A stretch of DNA of 64,000 nt from Cardiobacterium hominis (GTDB lineage: Bacteria > Pseudomonadota > Gammaproteobacteria > Cardiobacteriales > Cardiobacteriaceae), in NCBI RefSeq assembly GCF_900637305.1, contig NZ_LR134365.1, positions 2,348,501 to 2,412,500 of the forward strand, in the 5' to 3' direction. The notes beneath the pieces are model-generated. The model saw nothing but the letters and a program-made list of their open reading frames with translations, did not search any database and was not told where the DNA came from. The position numbers and the translations under genes are program-made. This document shows positions 46,154 through 55,800 of the stretch, in pieces (the first letter of the stretch is position 1; each line of letters begins with the position of its first letter).

Positions 46154-47053
46154 TTATGCCTGCTGCGGCTGGTATCCCGGCGCGAGGGCGGCGCTTTCCA
46201 CGCCGTAAAGCGTTAGCGGGTCGGCAAGCCAGAGGCGGTAGGGCTCGTCGGTGAGGCGGTGGTCAGGCGAGCAGTCTACGCCCCAACGTTGCAGCATGTA
46301 ACCGGCAACGGCGGCGCGGCTGCGCAGTTGCAGGGCGTCGCCCGTCATGCCGTAGTCCATGCGGACGATTTCCGGACGCGTCAGGCGTGGATGTGGCACG
46401 AGGGTCAGCTCAACGATGCGCGTCCATTGGATATCGTTTTCTGCCAATTCATGCGCTTGCGGCGCTTCATCAAGCAGCTTCGGCGCTTCGATGCGGCTGA
46501 TGACGAAGTCGCGGAAGCCGTTGCGTTTGCGGTCGTAGGCGCGCACATGCCAGCGCAAGCCGGTATCGACCAGCGCGAAGGGGACGATGACGCGCTGCGT
46601 TTTGCCGCTCGTCATTGAATAGTAGCGGATGACAAGCAGGCGTTTGCCATAAATGGCGCGGCAGACCGGCGCCAGTACGTGCAGCGGCGGTTGGCTTAAA
46701 ACCGCAGGTGATTCGCAGGGCAAAAGCGGTGCGCTGGGCGCGCCCAGGCCGTCGCCAAAGCCTTGTGCCAATGCGCTCAAGACGCGCTGCGGCGCGTGCG
46801 TGAACAGCGGCTGGAAGGCGTCGCCGATGCGATAGATTTTGCCGCTACTGTCGAAGCTGAGGTTTTGCGGTGCGAATTCGCGATAAAGCGCCAAATCGCG
46901 GGTTGCGCCCGCCGGGGCGACGCCAAAGCGCGTCATCAAATCAGGGCGGCCAATCTCGCCGAAGAAGTAGAGACGGAAATCAATATAGGCGAGGCGTTCG
47001 CGCTGCGCCTGGTTCAGCGTTTCTAAGGATAGGGGCTGTGGTTCGTTTGTCAT
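46154..47053 (-). CDS. WYL-domain transcriptional regulator, CapW/BrxR type
   Basis: A 299-residue regulator with an N-terminal winged helix (about 10-65, RERLAYIDFRLYFFGEIGRP), a linker helix, a WYL domain at about 125-200 (VIRYYSMTSGKTQRVIVPFA, then LRWHVRAYDRKRNGFRDF), and a C-terminal domain ending in a Pro/Gln tail. The order wHTH-WYL-WCX and the length match BrxR and CapW, repressors that sit at the head of BREX, CBASS and other defence operons and sense a ligand at the WYL fold. Here it stands directly before the SNF2 remnant on the same strand, and 69 bases from a divergent SLOG-domain gene. It looks intact although its former target operon is broken. Confidence 0.85.
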   Translation of the reverse strand: MTNEPQPLSLETLNQAQRERLAYIDFRLYFFGEIGRPDLMTRFGVAPAGATRDLALYREFAPQNLSFDSSGKIYRIGDAFQPLFTHAPQRVLSALAQGFGDGLGAPSAPLLPCESPAVLSQPPLHVLAPVCRAIYGKRLLVIRYYSMTSGKTQRVIVPFALVDTGLRWHVRAYDRKRNGFRDFVISRIEAPKLLDEAPQAHELAENDIQWTRIVELTLVPHPRLTRPEIVRMDYGMTGDALQLRSRAAVAGYMLQRWGVDCSPDHRLTDEPYRLWLADPLTLYGVESAALAPGYQPQQA

Positions 47054-47122
47054 TCGCTACGTTAGTTAATCATTTTGATGATATTATGCGTACAATTTCG
47101 ATAGATGACAAGGAGAAGAAAG

Positions 47123-48046
47123 ATGAGCGAAACGGGAACCTCCGCGTTTGTGCCCGTGCTTACCGTGATGGTGGATTACGGCAATGCGCCGTTTTTGTGG
47201 CTGGTTGAGCGCCCTGATCAGGGTGGCGTCGGCGGGATGCTCTGCGAGAGTGGCGGTTGGGAAGATTACTACCCGATGAGCGAAGCGCTGTGGTGCAAGT
47301 TCGCCATTTGGGCTATTTCCTTTGCGCGGATGCCGCTTTACATGATCCATAGCGACAATGACCACTGGGACTGGATCGCCTTCCACGCGCGTGGGCTGCA
47401 ACTGGCGCGCGAGCTGAAAGCAGAAGTCGGCGACGCCTACCGCGTGGTTTACGAAAAACCGGCAGAAGACCCGAATAGCAGCCTTGACGAACGGCGCGAG
47501 GTGCTCGCTGATGGTTCTTTACAAGCGCTGCCGTACCCTGCCAGCCGCCAACCGCTACTCTTCTGCGAACGCATCATTTCCGGCGGGCAGACCGGGGCGG
47601 ACCGGGCGGCGCTGGATTTTGCTGCTCGACCATATAGCCACTATTTGCATGGTGGCTGGGCGCCGCAGGGGCGCGAAGCGGAGGACGGCTGCATTCCGCT
47701 GAAATACCAGCTGACGGAGTTACCCGCAGGAGGCTACCGCCAGCGCACCCGTCGCAACGTCGAAGACAGCGACGGCACCTTGATTGTGAATATGGGCGAG
47801 CTAGACGGCGGCACGCTCGCCACCAAAATCTTCGCGGAAAAGGCGGGCAAGCCGCATTACGTCGCGCAGGTCGATGATGAGGCGACGGACGAAATGGCAG
47901 CCAGCGTCCTCGCCTGGCTACGCGCGCACCACATTAAAACGCTGAACGTCGCCGGGCCGCGCGAAAGCAAACGGCCGGGAATTTATCAGCAAACCACGGC
48001 ATTGCTGGAAGCCGTTGATAAAGCCTTGTTTGAGGACGTGCCGTAA
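47123..48046 (+). CDS. Protein with an unknown N-terminal domain fused to a cpYpsA (SLOG) domain
   Basis: A 307-residue two-part protein. Residues about 148-300 form a circularly permuted YpsA domain of the SLOG superfamily: RIISGGQTGADRAALDFA, GWAPQGREAEDGCIPLKY, RRNVEDSDGTLIVNMGEL, GGTLATKIF, and LNVAGPRESKRPGIYQQT. Such domains bind nucleotides or their derivatives; some older annotations call them molybdenum carriers. Residues about 8-115 are an unrecognised domain rich in aromatic residues (WEDYYPMSEALWCKFAIW). The ATG at 47123 follows AAGGAGAAGAAAG. It is divergent from the WYL regulator, so both may share an operator. A defence role is inference from position only. Confidence 0.8.
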   Translation: MSETGTSAFVPVLTVMVDYGNAPFLWLVERPDQGGVGGMLCESGGWEDYYPMSEALWCKFAIWAISFARMPLYMIHSDNDHWDWIAFHARGLQLARELKAEVGDAYRVVYEKPAEDPNSSLDERREVLADGSLQALPYPASRQPLLFCERIISGGQTGADRAALDFAARPYSHYLHGGWAPQGREAEDGCIPLKYQLTELPAGGYRQRTRRNVEDSDGTLIVNMGELDGGTLATKIFAEKAGKPHYVAQVDDEATDEMAASVLAWLRAHHIKTLNVAGPRESKRPGIYQQTTALLEAVDKALFEDVP

Positions 48047-48126
48047 TGGCCGATATTCTGGTAGTTTAGTGATATAGACTGTTCTCCCTTGACCCACTAT
48101 CCCTTTTCAACCCGCCGGAGACTCCG

Positions 48127-48987
48127 ATGACCACACTCATTCCCTACAAAACCATGCCTGTCTGGGACAAAAACACCATCCCCGCCGCCGTCACCAACCA
48201 GCACAACACCCAGGCAGGCACCTGGGGCAAGCTACGCGTGCTGGCGGGCAGGCTCAAATTCCGCGAACTCACCGAAGACGGCGCAACCACCGCTGAACAC
48301 ATCCTCACCCCGGAAAGCGGCGTCTGGACGATCTACCCGCAGCAATGGCACCGCGTGGAAATGCTCGACGACGACACGCAAATGCAGCTCGAATTTCACT
48401 GCGAACCCGCCGACTACTTCCACAAAAAATACGGCATGACCCGCACCCATTCGGCAGTCGTCGCCGCAAACGAAACCGTGCCGCCCGGTAAAGCGCTGGA
48501 TCTCGGTTGCGGGCAGGGGCGCAACGCGCTCTACCTGGCGCTTGCCGGACATGAAGTCACCGCCAGCGACTACAACCCCGGCGCCGCGGAAGGCGTCGCC
48601 CGCCTCGCCGCGCAGGAAAACCTCACCGTGCGCGCCGAGACCTACGACATCAACACTGCCGCTCTTGACGAAGATTACGACTACATCGTCGCCACCGTCG
48701 TCTTCATGTTCCTGGACCCCGAGCGCGTCCCCGCCATCCTCGCCGACATGCAGGCACACACCAACCCCGGCGGCTACAACCTCATCGTCGCGGCGATGAA
48801 TACTGCCGACTACCCCTGCCAGATGCCGTTCTCGCATACCTTCCGCGAAGGCGAACTGCGCGACTGCTACGCCGGCTGGGAATTCATCACCTACGAAGAA
48901 GCGCCAGGCAACATGCACGCCACAGACGCGCAAGGCAATCCCATCCGCCTCAAATTCGTCACCATGCTGGCGAAGAAGCCGGAATAA
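48127..48987 (+). CDS. tehB: TehB, SAM-dependent tellurite resistance methyltransferase (long form)
   Basis: A 286-residue protein in two parts. Residues 1-95 form a cupin-like domain (RLKFRELTEDG, VWTIYPQQWHRVEM) found in Haemophilus-type TehB. Residues 100-286 are the methyltransferase with GKALDLGCGQGRNALYLAL (SAM loop) and FMFLDPERVPAILADMQ. TehB methylates tellurite and related oxyanions and helps oxidative resistance in Haemophilus. It begins at the ATG at 48127 behind GGAGACTCCG. It is probably a single-gene unit and lies just past the defence island. Confidence 0.92.
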   Translation: MTTLIPYKTMPVWDKNTIPAAVTNQHNTQAGTWGKLRVLAGRLKFRELTEDGATTAEHILTPESGVWTIYPQQWHRVEMLDDDTQMQLEFHCEPADYFHKKYGMTRTHSAVVAANETVPPGKALDLGCGQGRNALYLALAGHEVTASDYNPGAAEGVARLAAQENLTVRAETYDINTAALDEDYDYIVATVVFMFLDPERVPAILADMQAHTNPGGYNLIVAAMNTADYPCQMPFSHTFREGELRDCYAGWEFITYEEAPGNMHATDAQGNPIRLKFVTMLAKKPE

Positions 48988-49058
48988 GAGCCTGTTTAGC
49001 CTTCGGTGTAATTGCATTTTTCGCCCCTAGCTAAATATTCAATAGACGCCAAAAAACC

Positions 49059-50219
49059 ATGACCGCAAAACCCCTGCACATCGCCCTGCTCGCGGGCGAA
49101 ACCTCCGGCGACCTCCTCGGCGCACCGCTCCTCGCTGCCCTGCGCGAACGCCTGCCCGATGCGCGCTTCAGCGGCGTCGGTGGCGCGGCGATGCAGGCGG
49201 CGGGGCTTACTTCGCTCATCGACATGAACCGCCTCGCGGTGATGGGGCTGGTCGAGGTGTTGCGCCACCTGCCGGACATCCTCGCCGCGCAGAAATCGCT
49301 GCTTGCCCATTGGGCGGACGACCTGCCGGACGTGTTCATCGGCATCGACGCCCCCGATTTCAACCTGCGCATCGCCCGCGCCCTGCACGCGCGCGGCGTG
49401 AATACGGTGCATTACGTCAGCCCGTCGCTGTGGGCATGGAAAGAAAAGCGCATCCACAAAATTCGCCGCTGCATTGACCTCATGCTCTGCCTCTTTCCGT
49501 TTGAAACGGCGGTGTATGACAAACACGGCGTGCCCGCGGTCTGCGTCGGCCACCCGCTGCGCGACCGCCTGCAACCGGTCGCCGCAAGCGATGCCCGCGC
49601 CGCGCTCGCTCTGCCGCAGGACGCGCCCATTCTCGGCATTTTCCCCGGTTCGCGTCGTGGTGAAATCCGGCGGCTGTTGCCCGTTTTCCTGCAAACTTAC
49701 GAGCGACTGAAAGCGGACAACCCCGCACTGCATGCCGTCCTCTCGCTACGCCACCCGCCGGACGCGGCAAGCGCCTCGCTGCTCGCCCGCCTGCCCGACC
49801 TGCACCAGCTGGATGCCGACAGCGCCGCGCTGATGTCTGCCAGCGACGCGCTGCTGCTCGCCAGCGGCACCATCACCCTGGAAGCGGCGCTACTGGCACG
49901 GCCGATGGTGGTCGCCTACCGCGTTCATCCAGTGAGCGCCGCCATCGCGCGCGCGCTGCGTCTTTTGAAAATCAACCGCTTCTCCCTGCCGAACCTGCTC
50001 GCCGGCGCGGACATCGTGCCGGAGTGCATGCAGGAAGAATGCAACCCGCCGCGCCTTGCCGCCGAACTCACGCCGCTGCTCGCGAACGCCCCCGCCGCTG
50101 CCGCACAACGCGCAGCACTTGCCGCAGTCGCCGCGCAGTTGCCCGCCAACGTCTCGGCGCGCGCGGCAGAAGCCATCATCGCGCAGTTCTGCCTGAATGA
50201 GGTGCGGACTACGCCGTAA
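49059..50219 (+). CDS. lpxB: Lipid-A-disaccharide synthase
   Basis: A 386-residue peripheral inner-membrane glycosyltransferase (GT19) that joins lipid X and UDP-2,3-diacylglucosamine into the lipid A disaccharide. Family blocks are LLAGETSGDLLGAPL, FSGVGGAAMQAAGL, VFIGIDAPDFNLRIAR, HYVSPSLWAWKEKRIHKI, FVGHPL-like CVGHPLRDRL and GIFPGSRRGEIRRLLPVFL. It is the only lpx gene here; the usual lpxD-fabZ-lpxA neighbours are missing. It is followed after 43 bases by a CPBP protease gene and then rnhB, an association with rnhB shared with other Proteobacteria. Confidence 0.94.
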   Translation: MTAKPLHIALLAGETSGDLLGAPLLAALRERLPDARFSGVGGAAMQAAGLTSLIDMNRLAVMGLVEVLRHLPDILAAQKSLLAHWADDLPDVFIGIDAPDFNLRIARALHARGVNTVHYVSPSLWAWKEKRIHKIRRCIDLMLCLFPFETAVYDKHGVPAVCVGHPLRDRLQPVAASDARAALALPQDAPILGIFPGSRRGEIRRLLPVFLQTYERLKADNPALHAVLSLRHPPDAASASLLARLPDLHQLDADSAALMSASDALLLASGTITLEAALLARPMVVAYRVHPVSAAIARALRLLKINRFSLPNLLAGADIVPECMQEECNPPRLAAELTPLLANAPAAAAQRAALAAVAAQLPANVSARAAEAIIAQFCLNEVRTTP

Positions 50220-50262
50220 CCGCCCGCACACTACCCATCCACCCCAACCACGGAGATCGCCC

Positions 50263-51060
50263 ATGACCACCAAACCCGCCCACCCCTGGCAATACTTCCT
50301 GCTGGTGTACCTGATGAGCACGCCGTTCTGGCTCATCGCCGGCAGCATCCCGCGCGGCGGCCTGCCCGACAATCTGCCGCTGACCGACATCGGCGCGGCG
50401 CTCACCCCGACTATCGCCGCCCTCATCCTGCGTTACCGCGAAGGCGGCGGCGTGGCCGTGCGACAGCTGCTGGCGCGCGCCCATGACTACCATCGCATCA
50501 CCACGCGGCGCTGGCTCGCCTTCGCCATCCTCCTCTTTCCGGCACTCTACCTGCTCACCTGGCTGGCGATGCGCGCCGTCGGGTTGCCGGTACCGCTGCC
50601 CGCCGCTCCTGCGCCCGCGCTGCTGCTGGCCGTCGCCGTCTTCTACTTCGCCGCCATCGTCGAAGAACTCGGTTACACCGCCTACGCCACCGATGCTCTG
50701 CAACAGCGCTACAACCCGCTCGCCACCGCGCTCATCATCGGCATCCCGTGGGCGCTGTGGCATCTGCGCTCGATGATCCAAATCGGCCAGTCGCCCGCGC
50801 TTATCCTCTGGGGGCTGGCGGGCACCGTCGCCGTGCGCGTCATTTACGTCTGGCTGTACAACCGCGCTGGGCGTGCCGTTGCCATTCTCATCCTCTGCCA
50901 CACCATCGCCAACACCGCGCGCACCGCCTACCCCGGTGGCCGCGCCGCCTACGAACTGGGCGACGGTGCCATCTCCTACGGCATCATCATCGCCGCCGCG
51001 CTGCTCATCCTCGCCACCAACTGGCGCGACATGACCAGCCACCCCGGAGCATCGGCATGA
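50263..51060 (+). CDS. CPBP-family intramembrane metalloprotease, variant motif 1
   Basis: A 265-residue membrane protein with about seven hydrophobic helices and the CAAX/bacteriocin-processing (ABI) fold. Motif 1 is AAIVEELGYTAYATDAL: the two catalytic Glu are present, but the Arg usually found three or four residues later (EExxxR) is replaced by Thr/Ala. Motif 2 is IPWALWHL with the His ligand, and LCHTIAN supplies the later HxxxN-type site. Substrate is unknown. The ATG at 50263 follows GGAGATCGCCC. Its end overlaps the rnhB start (ATGA), so it sits inside an lpxB-CPBP-rnhB transcript. Confidence 0.82.
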   Translation: MTTKPAHPWQYFLLVYLMSTPFWLIAGSIPRGGLPDNLPLTDIGAALTPTIAALILRYREGGGVAVRQLLARAHDYHRITTRRWLAFAILLFPALYLLTWLAMRAVGLPVPLPAAPAPALLLAVAVFYFAAIVEELGYTAYATDALQQRYNPLATALIIGIPWALWHLRSMIQIGQSPALILWGLAGTVAVRVIYVWLYNRAGRAVAILILCHTIANTARTAYPGGRAAYELGDGAISYGIIIAAALLILATNWRDMTSHPGASA

Positions 51061-51629
51061 TTGCCGGGGTGGACGAAGCCGGACGCGGCGCGCTGGTTGG
51101 CAACGTCATCGCCGCCGCCGTCATCCTGCCTGCAAGTTACGAGCTGCCCGACCTCACCGATAGCAAGAAGTTAAGCGCCCGCCAACGCGAAGCGCTCTAC
51201 GCCGCCATCACCGCGCAGGCCGTCGCCTGGAGCGCCGCTGCGGCAACGCCTGCCGAAATCGACACGCTCAATATTCACCACGCGACGCTGCTTGCCATGC
51301 AACGCGCCCTCGCTGCGCTCAATCCGCCACCGTCGCAGGCGCTAATTGACGGCAAATTCACCCCGACGCTTGCCATTCCCGCCCGCGCCATTGTCGGTGG
51401 AGATGCCAGCGAGGCCTGCATTGCCGCCGCTTCCATCATCGCCAAGGTCACGCGCGACCGCGAAATGCTGGCGCTGGAGGCGCGCTATCCCGGCTACGGT
51501 TTCGCCACGCACAAGGGCTACGGCACCCAGGCGCACCTTGCCGCCCTCGCCCGCCTCGGCGCGACGCCGGAACACCGCCGCAGTTATGCGCCGGTGCGGG
51601 CGGTCGTCGCGCAGGGAACGTTGTTTTAA
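51057..51629 (+). CDS. rnhB: Ribonuclease HII
   Basis: A 190-residue RNase H2-type enzyme that removes ribonucleotides from DNA and cuts RNA-DNA hybrids. Catalytic acids lie in IAGVDEAGRGAL, in LIDGKFTP and in GDASEACIAAASIIAKVTRD. The C-terminal HKGYGTQAHLAAL motif matches. The ATG at 51057 overlaps the upstream TGA as ATGA. The preceding in-frame codons belong to the CPBP gene in another frame. A second RNase H (rnhA) is encoded at 59 kb. Confidence 0.94.
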   Translation: MIAGVDEAGRGALVGNVIAAAVILPASYELPDLTDSKKLSARQREALYAAITAQAVAWSAAAATPAEIDTLNIHHATLLAMQRALAALNPPPSQALIDGKFTPTLAIPARAIVGGDASEACIAAASIIAKVTRDREMLALEARYPGYGFATHKGYGTQAHLAALARLGATPEHRRSYAPVRAVVAQGTLF

Positions 51630-51648
51630 GCGCGGATGCGCTAGGGGG

Positions 51649-51893
51649 CTGTTGGCAATTTGGATCCCCCTCCCCCGCGGAGCGGGGGAGGGTCAGGGCT
51701 CCCCTTGAAAAAGGCGAATGCCTTTTTCAAGGGAACCCGGGGAGAGGGTGTGAAAAATCGCGTAGCGACGGCATTATTCAAAATGAAGTAGTCCTCTAAA
51801 CGTATATTGTCATGCGAAGTTTGTTTATCCCTGCCCTCACCCCAACCCCTCTCCCAGAGGGAGAGGGGCTTATCCACGGAAATGCAAACACGC
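51649..51893. repeat. Composite intergenic repeat between rnhB and the EamA gene
   Basis: The left end CTGTTGGCAATTTGGAT and right end ATCCACGGAAATGCAAACACG-like sequence are diverged inverted ends of the 13253 element family. Nested inside are a GC-rich hairpin (51665-51692), a perfect CCCTTGAAAAAGGC / GCCTTTTTCAAGGG hairpin at 51702-51732, and a CCCTCACCCCAACCCCTCTC block (51831-51872) that recurs at 61684. No gene lies in this gap. Confidence 0.65.
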
Positions 51894-51896
51894 CCT

Positions 51897-51924
51897 AAGA
51901 AAAACGCCGCATCATGCGGCGTTT
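51897..51924 (-). terminator. Rho-independent terminator after the EamA gene
   Basis: Arms AAACGCCGCAT and ATGCGGCGTTT, with a T-run on the minus strand, 18 bases past the stop of the gene at 51942. It also ends the dnaE transcript. Confidence 0.85.
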
Positions 51925-51941
51925 GTTCGTTGCAGGCGGCG

Positions 51942-52850
51942 TTATGCGCGCCGTCCGCTTTGCATCAGCAGCATGCCGCAGACGGTGAGTGTGCCTCCGG
52001 CGACCAGCGACAGGGTGAGCGGTTCATGCAGCCACAGTGCGGCGATGAGTACGGCAAAGACAGGGATGAGCGTCATGTACGCGGCGGTGCTGCCTGCGCC
52101 GAGGGCGGCGATGCCTTCGAAATACCAGAGGTAGGCGAGCAGGGTCGCGCCGAAGGACAGCGCCAGCAGGATGAGCCAGATGGATGGCGCAATGTGTGCG
52201 AGGCTCGCCCAGGCGGCCGTGCCTTCTGCGGCAAGGCTGACTGCGAGCAGCATCACGCCGCCGATGAGGGCGGTGGCGGTGGTGGCGGTAAGCGCATCTA
52301 TGCCGGTCAGCACGCGCCGCCCGATGAGTGAGTAGCTGACCCAGCAGAAGACGCAGCCGAAAATCAGGTATTCGCCCGTGCCAAGCGCGCCGAGGAGCAG
52401 CAAGGGGTTGCCGCGCGCGGCGACGATGAGCGAGCCGCCCACCGCCAGTATCATGCCGCCGAGGATGCGGCGGTTGAGCCGTTCGCCAAACAGCCACGCC
52501 GCACCGAGCATGATGAGCGCCGGGTTGATGGAGAAGATGACGGCGGCGCGTCCGGCGCCGATATGGCGCAGGCCGAGCATGAAGAAGATGGCGTAACCGC
52601 TGACGCCGCAGGCGGCGGCGAGCGCAAGTCCCGCCCATTGGCGGCGGTTGAGGGCGGTGAGCGCGCGCAGCCGGTCGCGATGGTACAGCCACAGCAGCAG
52701 GAAAACGGTGGATATCAGGAAGCGCAGGCTGGCGGCGGTGAGCGGCGGCATCGCCTGGGCGACGATGCGTCCCCACGTCCATGCCGCGCCCCAGATAAGC
52801 GCCATGCCGAGCAGTTGTGCGTGGATGCGCCAGTGTGGTGCGTGGTTCAT
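51942..52850 (-). CDS. EamA/DMT family transporter
   Basis: A 302-residue inner-membrane protein with ten hydrophobic helices in two EamA repeats. The first contains ALIWGAAWTWGRIVAQAMPP and FFMLGLRHIGAGRAAVIFSINPALIML (marker only, first repeat end); the second has YLWYFEGIAALGAGSTAAYMTLIPVFAVL, including the conserved Pro near the end. Relatives export amino acids or metabolites; the substrate here is unknown. Its ATG shares one base with the dnaE stop (TGATG), a tight overlap unusual for an unrelated pair, suggesting that ribosomes re-initiate after dnaE. Confidence 0.87.
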   Translation of the reverse strand: MNHAPHWRIHAQLLGMALIWGAAWTWGRIVAQAMPPLTAASLRFLISTVFLLLWLYHRDRLRALTALNRRQWAGLALAAACGVSGYAIFFMLGLRHIGAGRAAVIFSINPALIMLGAAWLFGERLNRRILGGMILAVGGSLIVAARGNPLLLLGALGTGEYLIFGCVFCWVSYSLIGRRVLTGIDALTATTATALIGGVMLLAVSLAAEGTAAWASLAHIAPSIWLILLALSFGATLLAYLWYFEGIAALGAGSTAAYMTLIPVFAVLIAALWLHEPLTLSLVAGGTLTVCGMLLMQSGRRA

Positions 52851-55800
52851 CAGTAATGTCTCCGTACTTGCGGCGCTGCCAGGAGCGTTTGCAGGCGCAG
52901 CAGGTTGTCGTGGTCAATGCGGTAGGCGGCGGGCAGGTGCAGGCGGCCTTGGGCATTGATGCTTGTGTTTTGCAGGGTGATGCTGATGCGCGCGCCGTGT
53001 GTGTCTTCCAGCGGCGCGAGGGTTTCTTGTAGTGTCTGCCAGATGTTATCGGCAAGCGCTTCGGCATTGACGGTGAAGTCCAGTTTTTGCAGCAGTTCGT
53101 AGCGCGCGTCGTAGTAGTCGTGGATGGTTTCGGCGTTGATGCGCCATTCTTCTTTGTAGTAGTTGTAGTCGGCTTTGCCGTGGATGATGAGGATGTTGTC
53201 CGCCTTGCAGAGGTCTTTGTAGGCCTCCGCCGCTTTGCCGAAGACGCCGATTTCCTGCCGTCCGCTGCGGTCGTCGATGGTGAGGAATATCATCGGGTTG
53301 CCGTTTTTTTTGCTGACCATGCTACGCGCCTCTATCACCACGCCGGCGAGGATGACTTCGATGCTGTCGCCGCGTCGCGTTGGCCGCTGCCAGTTTTCCA
53401 TGTTTTCTTGCAGTTGCGCGAGGTTGCGGCCGCGGCTGATTTGCAGCAGGGTGTCGCGCGCCTCGTCTATCGGGTGGGCGCTGAGGAAGAGGCCCAGCGT
53501 TTGTTTTTCTTCGGCCAGCGTTTGCCGCAAATCCCAGGCTTCTTCTGGGTTCATGATGAGGCTCGGCGGCTGGTCACGGCTGCTGTCGCCAAAGAGGCCG
53601 AACATGTCGCCCTGTCCCTGGTGGCGGTTGCGGTGGTGCTGTTCGGCCAGTTTGATGGCTTGTTCGACGGCGGCAAAGAGCGCGCCGCGGTTCGGCTCGA
53701 TGTTGTCAAAGGAGCCGGCGCGGATGAGGGTTTCGAGGGTTTTGCGGTTGAGTTTTTTGAGGTCGAGGCGGCGGCAGAGGTCTTCGAGCGAGGTGTAGTC
53801 GCCGTTTTTTGCGCGCTCTTCGAGGAGGATGTTGATGGCCGCTTCGCCCACGCCTTTGACCGCGCCCAAGCCGTAGATGATTTCGCCGCGCTCGCTGACG
53901 GTGAAGGTGTATTGCGAGCGGTTGATGCAGGGCGGGATGACGGTCAGCCCCATGTCGCGCGCTTCGTTGATGAAGCGGACGATTTTGTCGATTTTCTCGA
54001 TTTCCGAGGTGAGTACCGCCGCCATCAGCTCCGCCGGGTAGTGCGCTTTCAGCCAGGCGGTTTGGTAGGAGAGCAGCGCGTAGGCGGCGGAGTGCGATTT
54101 GTTGAAGCCGTATTCGGCGAATTTCGCCATGAGATCAAAGATGTCGGTCGCCTGTTTTTCCGGCACGCCGCGCTCCACCGCGCGGCTGACGAAGATGTCT
54201 TTGTTGCGCGCCATTTCTTCGGCTTTCTTTTTGCCCATCGCGCGGCGCAGGTTGTCCGCTTCGCCCAAGCTGTAGTTGGCGAGTTTTTGCGCGACTTGCA
54301 TGACTTGTTCTTGGTAAACCATGACGCCGTAGGTGGTTTGCAGGATGCCTTCGAGGTCGGGGTGCGGGTACTCGACTTCGGCGAGGCCGTGTTTGCGGTT
54401 GATGAAATCATCCACCATGCCGGAGCCGAGCGGGCCGGGGCGGAAGAGGGCGACGAGGGCGATGATGTCTTCGAAGGTATCCGGGCGCAGTTTGCGGATG
54501 AGTTCTTTCATGCCGCTGGATTCGAGCTGGAAGACGGCGGTGGTGCGCGTCGATTGCAGCAGGGCGTAGGTTTGCGGGTCGTCGAGCGGCAGGGTGGCGA
54601 TGTCCAGCGGCGGCTGACCTTCACGCGTGCGGCGGGCGTTGATGTGGCCGAGCGCCCAGTCGATGACGGTCAGGGTGCGCAGGCCGAGGAAGTCGAATTT
54701 GACCAGCCCCATCGCTTCGATGTCGTCTTTGTCGAATTGGGTGGCGATGCCCGCGCCCGCGCTTTCGCTGTAGAGCGCGGAGAAGTCGGTGAGTTTGGTC
54801 GGCGCGATGACCACGCCGCCCGCGTGTTTGCCGACGTTGCGCGCCAGCCCTTCCAGTTGCAGGCCGATGTCGATGATGTCGCGCATTTCTTCGTCTTTTT
54901 CGTAGAGCTCCTGCATCGCTTCCGAGCGCAGCTCCGGCTTGTCCTGGCTTTTCGTGCTGCGGCCGAGCGCGTCCGGCAGGGTGATGCCGAGGACGGGCGG
55001 CACGGTGGCGACCAGTTTATCGACCACCGGATAGGGCACGCCGAGGACGCGGCCCACGTCGCGCAACACCGCCTTCGCCGCCATCGTGCCGTGCGTGGCG
55101 ATTTGCGAGACGCGCTGCGCGCCGTATTTGTGCGAGACGTATTCGATGACTTCGTCGCGCCGCTCCATGCAGAAATCGACGTCGAAGTCGGGCATGGAAA
55201 CGCGCTCCGGGTTCAAAAAGCGTTCGAAGAAGAGGTCGTAGGCGAGCGGGTCAAGGTCGGTGATTTTCAGCGCGTAGGCAACGAGCGAGCCCGCGCCCGA
55301 ACCGCGTCCGGGGCCGACCGGGATATCGTGGTCTTTCGCCCACTGGATGAAGTCGGCGACGATGAGGAAGTAACCGGGGAAACCCATCTGGTTGATGACG
55401 CCCAGCTCGATGGCGAGGCGTTCGTCATACGGCGCGCGCTTGGCGGCGCGTTCCGCCTCGTCGGGGAAAAGCTGCGCGAGGCGCAATTCCAGTCCGCTTT
55501 TCGCGCTGTCAATAAGGAACGTTTCAATATTGACGCCGTCCGGTAGCGGGAAATCGGGCAGGTAGTTTTTGCCCAGCGTCAGCTCCAGATTGCAGCGGGC
55601 GGCGACCGCATGCGTGTTGGCGAGAATCTGCGGCGCGTCGGCAAAGCGCTCCGCCATCACCGCATCGCTGGTGAAGTGGTATTTCTGCGTGAAATAGCGC
55701 GGGCGCTTGTCGTCGGCGCGCAGCCAGCCGTTGCTGATGCAGACGCGCACCTCGTGCACGTCGTAATCGTCCGCCGTCGGGAAACAGGCGAGGTTGGTGG

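Noticed and set aside
53087-55546. Very long plus-strand open frame opposite dnaE
   Set aside because: It is a mirror of a GC-rich gene; the translation shows no family features, and dnaE on the other strand is complete.
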